Shown here piece by piece: positions 45,966-56,500 of a DNA stretch of 64,000 nucleotides. Numbering within the stretch: the stretch's first letter is position 1; each line of letters begins with the position of its first letter. Position numbers and translations under genes: made by a program. Below the pieces are notes generated by a model. That model ran no database searches, had not been told where the DNA came from, and saw nothing but the letters and a program-made list of their open reading frames with translations. Origin of the DNA: Hofstenia miamia (lineage: Eukaryota; Xenacoelomorpha; Acoela); NCBI GenBank assembly GCA_004352715.1, contig SCFE01000040.1, positions 522,757 through 586,756 of the forward strand, given 5' to 3'.

Positions 45966-46160
45966 GAACTCTATACATGGTCGTATGTAAGACTTAATGT
46001 GCTCGCGTTCATTGCGGCGACAGCATCTTATGCCCTACTGTCGAAATGAAATGTACAAAGAAGTTTCCCTTCCTAATGAAATCAGATATCTTTCGAAGTC
46101 TTCCCGAGTCATCCCACCCTTTTTGTAGTATTGTTAATTTGTTTTTCCATTTTACCCTTG
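45966..46160 (+). mobile_element. Old plus-strand LINE relic, right part
   Basis: The plus strand reads LRRQHLMPYCRNEMYKEV and NEIRYLSK (46014-46100), a LINE ORF2 C-terminal tail. It fits the end of the relic interrupted at 42407 by the CR1-like insertion. Confidence 0.5.
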
Positions 46161-46890
46161 CAATGTATAGGAAAAAAAGTGATTGAAATCTCTTAATGGT
46201 CGAAAATGTTGAGATATATATTGGCTCTACCAAAACATGAACTTGCAGAACTCTCAATTATGTATTTCCATACATTACACATTTATTCAATACAATATAA
46301 TCGAATGTGCTGAAATTTTGAATCATTCAATCTGTTTAAGATTAACATATTTCAAATTTTATGGTTCCGACTTAAATTTAACTCAATTTTATTGAACTTA
46401 CGGTTTGTGGATCTTGTTGCGTTCGATCTTATTGCGGTTTACGTTATATAAATAAATATATAGTCCATTACTTTACCTATCCATATTTATTGTGGTTGAA
46501 TATTTTCATTGGATAATAGGACCAACGATGACATCATTCACAATAGCGTGTCTGTTTTGAGATATTTTGAATTTGTTTGGAGATATTTGGCATCCATTTA
46601 TGGTACCAAACGTCATTAGCTGCACTAAAAGCTAGGGTAGAGTAATAATATTTCCTTTTTCATAATTTTCTATGACAACTATGCGAAGTGAAGTAAAATA
46701 GTTCAGACATCCATGATTAAGAGTGTGAGCTGCTGTAGTATGCTCTTTCATAACAAATTCTTTCGTAATATCTATATGAAATATGGGACAGCGGAATTAT
46801 GCAAATGAAAAAAATTATAGGATGCCGTGTGAGCTATTTTGAACAAGTAAGGCAATAATTAAATCATTTACTATATCTTTAATATAACAA
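46161..46890. other. AT-rich DNA
   Basis: No gene recognised. Confidence 0.5.
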
Positions 46891-46892
46891 AT

Positions 46893-46961
46893 TTGCGGCG
46901 GTCCAGCTAAAAAAATTTTGAGGTAAAGCGTCCCAGGAGTAATGAAGTTTGAGAACCACTG
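46893..46961 (-). mobile_element. Single hAT-type terminus
   Basis: Read on the minus strand from 46961: CAGTGGTTCTCAAACTTCAT, the classic end of many hAT elements. I could not find the partner end, so the element's length is unknown. Confidence 0.6.
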
Positions 46962-46969
46962 GTCTACAA

Positions 46970-47586
46970 CGAACTTTTAATAATATTTGTTGTTCCCAAT
47001 GTTTATTGTATTGGAAATTTTTATTTCTTCAGGCATCTAATTAATTTGCTTGCAGCTGCGAATCCAAGGGATCGAAGTATATGCAAAAATAAATTGAACT
47101 ATACTTTTCATTTTCTCAGGACTCGTCTATAATTCTATATCTACATTTCTGTAGCGGGGAAATAATATCACAATTCTCAACACAACTAAATCCGCTGCTA
47201 GACCTTAATAACGAAACTAAGAGGTTTTGTTGTAGCAAAAATATATCTTCGACTTCTACCTACTGCGAATATTTTAGAATTGCAAATTTTAAGTTTAGGC
47301 TTGTATCATGAATATTTCAATTCTATCTTGTTTTTTCTAAAGCATTTATTTGTATTATATAGAAGTATACATGCGTGAAGCTGGTAGTTTGTTAGTTCAT
47401 ATCCACCATACAGTTTTTCTTGATCCGCGTCTGCTGGTTTGATTAACAATGTTTATAGCTTTTGTAAATTATGTTGCAGCAATTTGTAAAAACGATATAC
47501 AAACCAAAATAACATGTGAAAATCACCAAATAATCGAATTTTCCTTTTCTTCCTTTTTGCATTCGCCATTTTAAACTATTTGATAA
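46970..47586. other. AT-rich DNA
   Basis: No gene recognised. Confidence 0.5.
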
Positions 47587-47590
47587 TTAA

Positions 47591-49253
47591 CACTAGAACG
47601 GCCAAACGGTCATTTTGACCGTTTGCACTCATTCATTTTATTATCCTGTAAAAACAAATTCATTTTTGAGGCTTAGCTCTTGAAATATTTATTGTGTAAT
47701 CATGAATTATAAGCACGGTAAAAGCAAAATGGCAATAATTTTAGCCGTCATGGTCCAGCAGGGCAAGTCAATGTCTTTAATGCTTGAGCAGGACTTTCTG
47801 CGACTGCAAAAAGGCGCATAACCAGCAGTGAATCAGCTTTGGATTCGCTTTCTTTATTTGTCACTGAACCAATGCTTAAGCTGATTCAAAAATGTACCAA
47901 TGCAGATGACAAGAGACAAAATGATGAATGGAATGTAAAATTACAAGAACTAGAATGTTTTATTGGATTATTGTATTCAAGAGGACTTATAGGTGCAAAA
48001 AATGTTCCCATTGACGATTTATGGTCACAGAAATGGGGTTTCTGCCTATTCAAATCAACAATGAGTAGAAATCATTTCAAAGAAATCATGAGGCACCTAC
48101 GTTTCAACAATCGTTCAACTAGAAAAACTCGTCTTACAGAAGACAAATTTGCTCAGAGATTTTGAACTTATTTATTGAAAAGTGTCAAACAAATTATACT
48201 CCGAATGAAAATTTGACCGTAGATGAAAAATTATTCCCAACAAAAAGTCAATGTAAATTCACTCAATATATGGCGAACAAGCCGGATAAGTTCGGCATAA
48301 CATTTTGGTTTCTGATGGAAAATAATTCAAAATATTTGTTAAATGGCTTCCATATTTGGGGAAAAATGAAGAAAGATCAAGCAGACCACTTGGTGAGTTT
48401 TTGGTAACGTTGCAGCTGCTTGCACCTTATAAAAATAAAGGATATCATGTCACACGTGATAACTTTTTTACATCCCTGGAATTGGCTAAAAAACTTTTAG
48501 ATAGCCGTATATCAGTCATGTGGTACCATTTGAAAGAGCAGGCGAGAAATTCCAAAAATTGTTAATCAACCATTATATGACACCACTTTCCTCATCAATG
48601 AAAAAAGTGCTGCACTACTAACAATATATCAAACGAAGAAAAACTTATCTTTTTTAGTATTGTCTACTCACTATGAATTTGGATTTGTCCAAAATTTGAG
48701 AAAACGAAAGCCCAATACAGTTTTATTTTACAATCAAAATAAAGTTGGTATCGATGTTCTCGATCAAATGTGTAGGTCTCTTACCGTCAAATCAGGTGTA
48801 CGTCGTTGGTCACTAGCTGTTTTTTTCAACATTCTTGATTTAGCTGCAATTAATGCTTACATATTGTACAAGAAAGTTGTTGATGGAGGTAAAAGTCGAA
48901 GAGATTTCATGAAAAAGTTGATTGAAGAACTAAGACGACAAAGTGTAAATGATGTTGTTGATGTTCCAGAATCGTCTCGATCAAATAAACGTCGACAATG
49001 TCGACATTGCCACACAAACAAAACTAATAATTGCTGTTCATACTGTCATTATCCAATGTGCGGAAAATGTGTGAAGAACAAAATAGTTAATATTAAATAC
49101 ATAAATTGTGATTGAGTGACTGGTTGATAACTTGTGCTGTTTTTGTTTGTATAGGAAAATATATAGTTTATTTATATTTGAATTCAGAAATCGAAACGGT
49201 CATTTTGACCGTTTGGCCATTATAGGTAGGTAAAATTTTTGGCCATTCTACTT
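47591..49253 (+). mobile_element. piggyBac-type transposon
   Basis: The left end follows TTAA (47587-47590), the piggyBac target, and reads CACTAGAACGGCCAAACGGT. AACGGTCATTTTGACCGTTT recurs at both ends (47606 on; 49195 on), itself nearly palindromic. The right end (GGCCATTCTACTTA at ~49240) is degraded, so the right TTAA is not exact. Encodes a frame-broken transposase. Confidence 0.85.
47839..49115 (+). pseudogene. piggyBac transposase, frameshifted
   Basis: Open pieces 47839-48165, 48162-48407, 48356-48565 and 48660-49115. The order matches the family: N-terminal ELECFIGLLYSRGLIGAKN, VDEKLFPTK (first catalytic Asp), TRDNFFTSLELAKKLL (second), GIDVLDQMCRSLTVKSG followed by RRW (third), and a C-terminal cysteine-rich zinc finger (CRHCHTN...CSYCHYPMCGKC). 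All three aspartates remain, but two or more frameshifts and a stop near 48565 prevent translation. Confidence 0.9.
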
Positions 49254-49501
49254 ACTACTGGTAAAGTGGAATGGGTGCATGGAATAATTTCAAAATAGTC
49301 ATTATTACATTTTAGAATATCATTAACCATTTACTTCTAATAATAGACATAGAGGGTTGTTCTTTCTTTTATTTTATTCATTATTTTAATATTCAAAGGA
49401 AGCCCTTTTTATCCGGTTGACAGACACTCTCGTAACTTAAAATTCTCCTCCATTTTCTACTTTAACTAGCATTTTTTAATTTGAACCCATTATGATGCAA
49501 C

Positions 49502-49825
49502 CAGGGTTTACGAGACCAGTTTTTGGAGACTCGAGAACACATTCCTAGACTTATAATTCGAGACAAGAATTTTTCGACAATTCATAGATTTATAATAGTG
49601 ATAGTTTAATTTCGTTTCAAAATTTTAAATTAATTGGCATTTTTTATTGTTTAAATCTTTCCTCAATAATATCAGTTTAAAACGAGGTTATTTCACTACA
49701 ATAGATAGATTTCTTTACGTCATTAATCGAAAAACGACTCAATAATTTTCGATATAATACTCGAAAATTAAACTTTTCTATATACGAGCCTCGAAACCAA
49801 CTTTCACGAGGTACCGTAAACCCTG
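49502..49825. mobile_element. hAT-type MITE, 324 bp
   Basis: CAGGGTTTACG at the left is matched inverted at the right (CGTAAACCCTG). Flanks are GATGCAAC (49494-49501) and GATGCCAC (49826-49833), 7 of 8 bases. Non-coding. Confidence 0.8.
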
Positions 49826-49833
49826 GATGCCAC

Positions 49834-50285
49834 GAAATTTCTCTGATTTTGCACTTTTAAATTATCTGAATACAATTCTAAACTTTTATTAAATTAAATT
49901 TTGCAGTAAACTGCCTGTATCTCAGAGAGATCGACGCAAGCGACAATTTTGCTATGTTTGTTGTGCATAAATGTTGATAAATCAATAAGCTCAGCTGCTC
50001 TTATTGTGTGTTTAGCATTTATTACACAAAGATTTACTATCAACCGCTACATATATATATATAAAGTTTCGAAAATATAAATTATCCATTGTATGTAAAA
50101 GCTTTGAATAGCTACGTTGTGTTTAAGTCACGCTCACAATTATAAAGGATTTTTCTGTAAATTCAGTCTTAGTGAATAAGTATTCACTCCAATTGTGCGA
50201 TTCTTTATTTAATTTTCTTTTCTTAGTTATGCAATTATTTTTCTTTAGGTCTTTCATTATAATCTTATGTGCATTCGAACAAAGT
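49834..50285. other. NT5C: 5' region of the nucleotidase gene
   Basis: Holds candidate acceptors (TTCTTTTCTTAG at ~50227, TTTTTCTTTAG at ~50249) for a 5' untranslated intron. I see no clear promoter motif. Confidence 0.35.
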
Positions 50286-50561
50286 ATGCACAAGGTTGTG
50301 TTGGTTGATATGGATGGTGTCTTAGCCGACTTTGAAGGTATGGTACTGGAAAGCATTAAACGGGATCTACCAGATATTGAACCCATTCCTTTTAAGAAGC
50401 GGAAGAATTTTTACGTTGATCAAGATTATGAAGAAAGAAAACTGGAAGATGGAAATCGTGTTGGAGTACTAATGCTACAGCCCAACTTTTTTCGAAATAT
50501 GAAACCGATCGACGGAGCTATTGCGGGTATAAATAAATTGAACGCTGATAAAGACTTAAAG
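50286..50561 (+). CDS. NT5C: NT5C exon 1
   Basis: 92 codons from MHKVVLVDMDGVLADFE to the Lys before donor AAAG|GTTTCT. Carries motif I and the cap-domain part (KKRKNFYVDQDYEE, MLQPNFFRNMKPIDGA). Confidence 0.92.
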
Positions 50562-53500
50562 GTTTCTATTTATTGGCATTAAATTTCGTATAAAAGCTTT
50601 ATAGCATTTTTCATCATTTCATGTTTATACAGTTCAAAAGGACGTAATAACATTCTACAGCAAAAGTTAGCATTTGTTTGGATAGGAGCATTGCTTAAAG
50701 TGTCCTTGTCTTATCCAAAGCTTTTCCTCGCAGGTTTAATGTAAGTATAAAGCTGTAGTTCGTTGTTTACTTCGTCCTTTGTAAGTGCATCTATGCTATT
50801 ACGAATATTAAGCTTTCATGTCCCGCTCTTTGAATTTTGTAGTAGCTGCAAACTATCATGAAATATTGTGATTAAGGTAAGCAAATACTTTATTTGAATA
50901 TTCCCTTTGCACACACAGCGTCTGTTTGCGCGCGCTTTGGAAATATTCTGCAACTTTTGCCTGCTGTGTGCTAGGAGAAAATGATTAATGATTGCGCTGG
51001 CCAATTTCCATGTTTGTTCATGGATCGTTTTTGTGGATGCAGATCCATTTCCTAACCATAACATTCTTATGCGTTGATTTATGATCCATGCGATTTCCAT
51101 CTATCGACTGATTTCTAAAATGAGGAACAGTTAGAATAATAAAATGTACAACAAATTGAGTAGGCTGTAGTGGTATGCCTTAGAACTTCAATACCATGAT
51201 ATTTTCCGATACCGTAGTTTTTTCGATAGTAAAACGCAGAAATGTTAATAAAAAATAAGAACGGTAAAATCATTTACTTTTTCAAAATTTTTTGTTAAAA
51301 ATGAAGAACTCATTATTAGTCTATTTACAGCGGGTAACCGCTACATGTAGCTTCTAATAATCCCTAAAGCTGAGTAAAATTGATAACTTTGGAGATTTAG
51401 AACATATCTTCATATGTAACGATAATTTCGTTTGCATGAATGTCAATACTAACGTCTGTATCCAATTCCCCAGCAATTTTCTAGTACTACTCTATTAGAC
51501 CCTTCTATTCAACTAAAATTTTAGATCCACGAAATATCCCTGAGATCCATGGATCAAATTTTCAGATTCAGTAAAGATCCATGCCATGGACAAGTATACC
51601 ACTCTCATTCGAAAAATTAATTATGTTACTGGTTGTCATTCCCTTTGATTATTGAAGTTAAAACTGATAAAGAAACATCTGTTAACTCGTAAGTCATTTA
51701 CGAGGGGTGTATGGACATTACTTTAGTCATTCAATAATTATTTATTGGTCAACAAAATTTAATTTTTAGTCTGTGATTTAAAAGGCACCTACTGTTATTA
51801 GGTAATTTTAGGTCACTGATCACGAATATGATAATCATTTTTTTGTCTGAGGTCCCTATTTTTAGTTACAAGTACCCCCTATATTATATAAGCTAATCTA
51901 ATATATGCTATATAAATAAAAAAAAGTTAAGTGATGCTGATTATTTCACTGTTCTTTAAACTGCAAGCAATAAATTGTACAATACATACATATATATAAT
52001 ATAGACAATAAAATAACTTTGAACATTAAAGTAGCTTAAAGCAAACATATGTAGAGCAGATCATATATATTAAATAAAGTAAGTTAAAATCATGAAACTG
52101 CTTGAGATAAATTTACATTAAAAAGTAGTTTTTTTTGTTTGTCGTTTGTAATTTTGCTTGCCATTTCTTTTTAACATCCAGCAATAATCTCCCATCATAT
52201 TGGCATTCCAGTTTCCTTGATAGTTCTTTTCCATATTAGAAATGTCCTGATGGAATCTTTCTCCATGTTCATCAGAAACACTGCCAAGATTTTCAGGAAA
52301 GAATGAGAGATGACTGTGGAAGAAATGCAATTTGAGAGACATACGTGCACCAATTAACTGATATGAAGTCAAGAGTTCTTCCACCAGTTCAGGATAATTG
52401 TCACTCTTCTTATTGCCAAGAAAGTTGATGCAAATGGCCTTAAATGCATTCCATGCACGAAGTTCATTAGGGAGGAGATTTGCTGAAAATATAAGCATAA
52501 TAGACATACATAAAAACAGACTTTGTCAAAATGTTTAGAAAAACATACCTGTAAATGCATTATCTTTCAGCATTTTCCGAATATCAGGCCNNNNNNNNNN
52601 NNNNNNNNNNNNNNNNNNNNNNGAGTTCATTATTGTGAAGCACTGGTTTGATTGCAGATTGCACTTCAGGATAGTTTAAATTGTGTCGTCTGTTAATAGT
52701 AGCACCTTTAATATTAGTTTGGCAAAAGTAACAATCATGGGTGTGATCTCTTTGAACTCGCCACACCATAGGTATTCCAAACTTGAATTGTCTATTCTTT
52801 CCTTTGTACCATTCATGAAGGGTCACTGAACATGTATGACAAACAATGTGGGGAGCCCATGGTTTGTCTTGGTCTCCATACTTGATGCCAAAATAATGAA
52901 AATATGCCTCCTTTATTATAGATGTTGGCTGCTGACTATATGACCGTGGAGTAAATAAACCACACATATAACAAAAGAGATCAGGACTGTTAATGCAACC
53001 ACGAGATGCCATGCTGAAAATTACACTAAAATACAAAATTGAATGATGGTGTTATTTAAGTAATTTGTTACAAAATAGACATACACAAATCAATACAGAT
53101 GAATGCTATATAAATATTTTTCTATCCCTCTTTCACTATTGTGTCTCACTTATCAGAAAACTCCCCTAATTTTCATTGGTCAAATCATTGCCTAGGTGTA
53201 TCAATGTAGTCATTGAGTCCTGAAGATAACACACTAAATATTAGTGTCATACTCAATTTATGAAGCCATTTCCGGACTTAATTTTTTGATCACTAACTAG
53301 TTTATAATCTATTTAGTATTTATTGAGATTTAAAGAATGTGCAATATCATTTTCTATCAATATTATAAGTAGACATTTAACTCTGTATGCCTGTATTAAC
53401 TCCTACTTACAGGTTTGAAAGTAAATATCGAGTGATTTTTCCAAAAATTCAAAACTCAATATCTCTGGATCTAAAGGACATAGATACATGGGACTTTCCT

Positions 53501-56500
53501 TGTTAGAAAGATCTCAATCTCCTCTTTCTAATGATATATATTTTATGTCTCTATGATATTTAGATCCAGAGATATCAAATTTAGAATTTTTGGGAAAATT
53601 CCATTTTTATTAGTCACCCTATACTTGTTGGGGTATAGAGCCAAAGTCAGGGGACCTGGGAGGAAAAAACTGAAGTGATATTCGTGATCTGTGACCAAAA
53701 TTTAGTGGAAAACAGTAGAAATTATCTACTTCACAAAATATTTGTTGATTATAATCAATAGGTTTTGATATTTGTTTCTATTTATGGTACCTTGTATTTA
53801 TTAAACAAGCATTTGAATTGCCATTACAATTGAAAATAGAAAATTAATATTTAGACGAAAATGAAAAAGAGTGAAATGAGAAGTAATTTGTGCGATTTGA
53901 CATTTTGTAATAAAAAAGCATAGTATGCAAAAACTCATTTAAACTGAAATGCTCTCAGGTGCTCCAAACTGGAATGAAATATTCATATTTATGTATTCCC
54001 TACAGAAGATTTTTGTATGTATGTATGCTTAATTTGTTTAGTGCAATGCCAAGCAATTTGTGCGACTAGACGTACAAAAGAATCCACTTTTGCTTTATCG
54101 TAGTATGAAAGCACTCATTTTAAATTGATGTGCCCTCAGGTGCTCCTAGCTATGATGCGGAAGACATTTTTTATGTTTTGCTTTAATCTGTTTAATTTTA
54201 TCGCAGAATATAAAATAATGACAGTTTAGGTGTTTATTTGCACTGCGCCAATGCGCCACTACCAAAACTGTGTTCTGGAGAAATATGATTGGGTTAAGAA
54301 ACATCTTGGCGCTAAATGGATTAATAGACTGATTTTAACAAGAGACAAATCTTTGATTAAAGGAGATGTGCTTATAGATGATAGACCGCAAATAATTGGC
54401 GATACTGTAACACCTTCGTGGAAACACATAGTTTTTGATGTGAGTCCTTTCAATTTATTTTTGCTTATTGAAAACTAGTACTGGATGTACCTGGTGTCAC
54501 AGTTGACGATATTAATTGCTATGGTCATCGCACAATCATACTTCGCCTCCACTCTGAATGGGACTGCCGCCGTATCATTATCCTCTCCTAAAGTATCAAA
54601 TCCTTCTCTAAAGTTTTCCGTTCTCATTATTTTTCCTCATCTGATCTTAAAATGTAGTCCAATATTTTTCATGTTTGTTGTCAGTTTCTCACTGCGATCT
54701 CAACATCAATTTCCCACATTGCTTCTCTAGAATTCACCCGTGGATTTTGCACTTTCTTCTTCAATTATTAGACCTTGCAATTGGTCGCAACGCTCATTCA
54801 TATATCTCTTACTTCTAGATTTCTTGTTGTTTACTTGTAAAACCTTTGTAATTCTAGCAAAGGCTATCTTTTGAAGGGCAATCGCAAATGTTAGAATATT
54901 ATATACATTGAATAATACATGCCTCTTTCATAAAATTCAATGATAATAAATCTGTTTTTGTGCCTAATCTAATCCACGTTCTTTTTCCAAAAAAATTGTT
55001 AATTACAGCCTCATAAAGTTGTTCACCCTTCTTTCTTAAATCAAGAAGTAGTATTTCAATGAAAACCATTGGTAAGTTTGTGAAAGCCTTTCTTGGCAAG
55101 AATAAAAGTTTTTGCTCTTTTCATGTAATAAAAGTTTCTTTAAACAGAAGCAGTTGATGCTAAAAGGCTTAAAATTGTTTCATAACTTCAGAACATTCAC
55201 ATACCGAGCTTTCTCTAAATATTTGAATATATCTACAGGTGGTAAATGCATGTTTTTAACAAAATGTAGTTTTAACAAAATCTATTTTTAAAGCGTAAAT
55301 AGAATGCTTTGCTGATAAAAATGCTTCCTCAGGAAAATTTGTTTTGTAATTATGAAATTCAGTAGAGTTTACAATTCAAAGAATTTCAAATGCTTATAAG
55401 ACAACAAATTATAACAAATTGCAAATAAAATTAATTGACGACATCAAATTTTATGTGATTCCATTGTAAGTTATCATAATAAAACAATTTCGTTTTCCTT
55501 TCGAGTGTTATGGTAAAGTTAATCAAATTGCTCATGAGTACGCCGGGATTTCAAAATATCAGAAAATAATTCTAGTCTTTGAGTATAAAATGGAACGTCG
55601 ACTTTCTTTTTCTGCAAAAATTGAAAGAGCACATTGAAGTTAGAAAAGACTTTGTTTAACAATACAAAATAATTTCGTATTAAATTTATTAAAGAATTTA
55701 AGAAATCCAGTAGGTTAATGATATCGACGCCTGATTTTGCCAGTAATATAATATACATGTACTGTTGGAAATCTCAAGGGGAGGCTCCATTTTATCAGAA
55801 ACAACATTTAAAAGTCTAAATGTAAAATTCCATCTGGTGGGTGAAGAGTTTTATTTACCACCTCATCAAGAAGTGCTAATCTTTTAGGAGATTTGTTGAA
55901 AAATATTGCTAATAAAGCAAAAAAATTGTTCAGCAATAGAAGTGAAACTTTTCCTTACAATTTATTTCAGAGAATGTGCTTAACAGTGGACAATCAGAGC
56001 TGCAAGCGTGCCTGGTTTTTGAAGGCATGGCACGGTTTTTCAAAATTATTATTAGGCATGACACGGCATGGTTTTTAAAAAATATCTAATTGTAGTAACA
56101 AATAAGTCGAATACAAGTGTAATTGTTGTATTTTTGTTTGACAAATTTACTGTAAACAGAGATGGAATTGGATTGGTTCGGGTCGGATCGACTCAGATCT
56201 ACATTTTGAGAAAATTTCGGGATCTGTTTCGGATCTAAGAATTTTTAATAATTGTGTATATTGTAAATTTTGTACATTATGCACATTTACATATTTAAAT
56301 AAATGTTTGGGATTATTATAATCACTAATAGAAAAAGTTTTATAAAGCCATATCATTGGTATAGCAAAAAATGATGTTATTTTATTTAATGTTGCTTTTA
56401 TGTAATTTAACATTTGTAATCCAATCTAGTATCCGATTTTAATGAAACGCATTCAAAATTTATATTTAAATCTCAAATTTAGCTTGGAAAAAAAAGAATT

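Larger units (their letters stand above)
51791..53716 (-). mobile_element. ~1.95-kb TIR element carrying a zinc-finger gene, family unnamed
   Basis: The left arm (51791-51863) and right arm (53645-53716) are inverted copies with a strongly conserved core, GGTCAC(T/A)GATCACGAATAT, then a T-run and AGGTCCC. Between them lies a two-exon minus-strand gene. The ends lie symmetrically around the gene, so gene and ends appear to move together. Exact termini and target duplication are unclear. The whole unit sits in NT5C intron 1, antisense to it. Confidence 0.7.

Noticed and set aside
50172-50285. In-frame upstream extension of the nucleotidase with a hydrophobic leader
   Set aside because: It opens from a non-ATG codon, is T-rich and contains acceptor-like sites. 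It reads as intron or 5' UTR.
51166-51605. Weak inverted pair AGTGGTAT... around GATCCATG repeats
   Set aside because: Only ~10 matching bases and no target duplication. Kept only as a remark.
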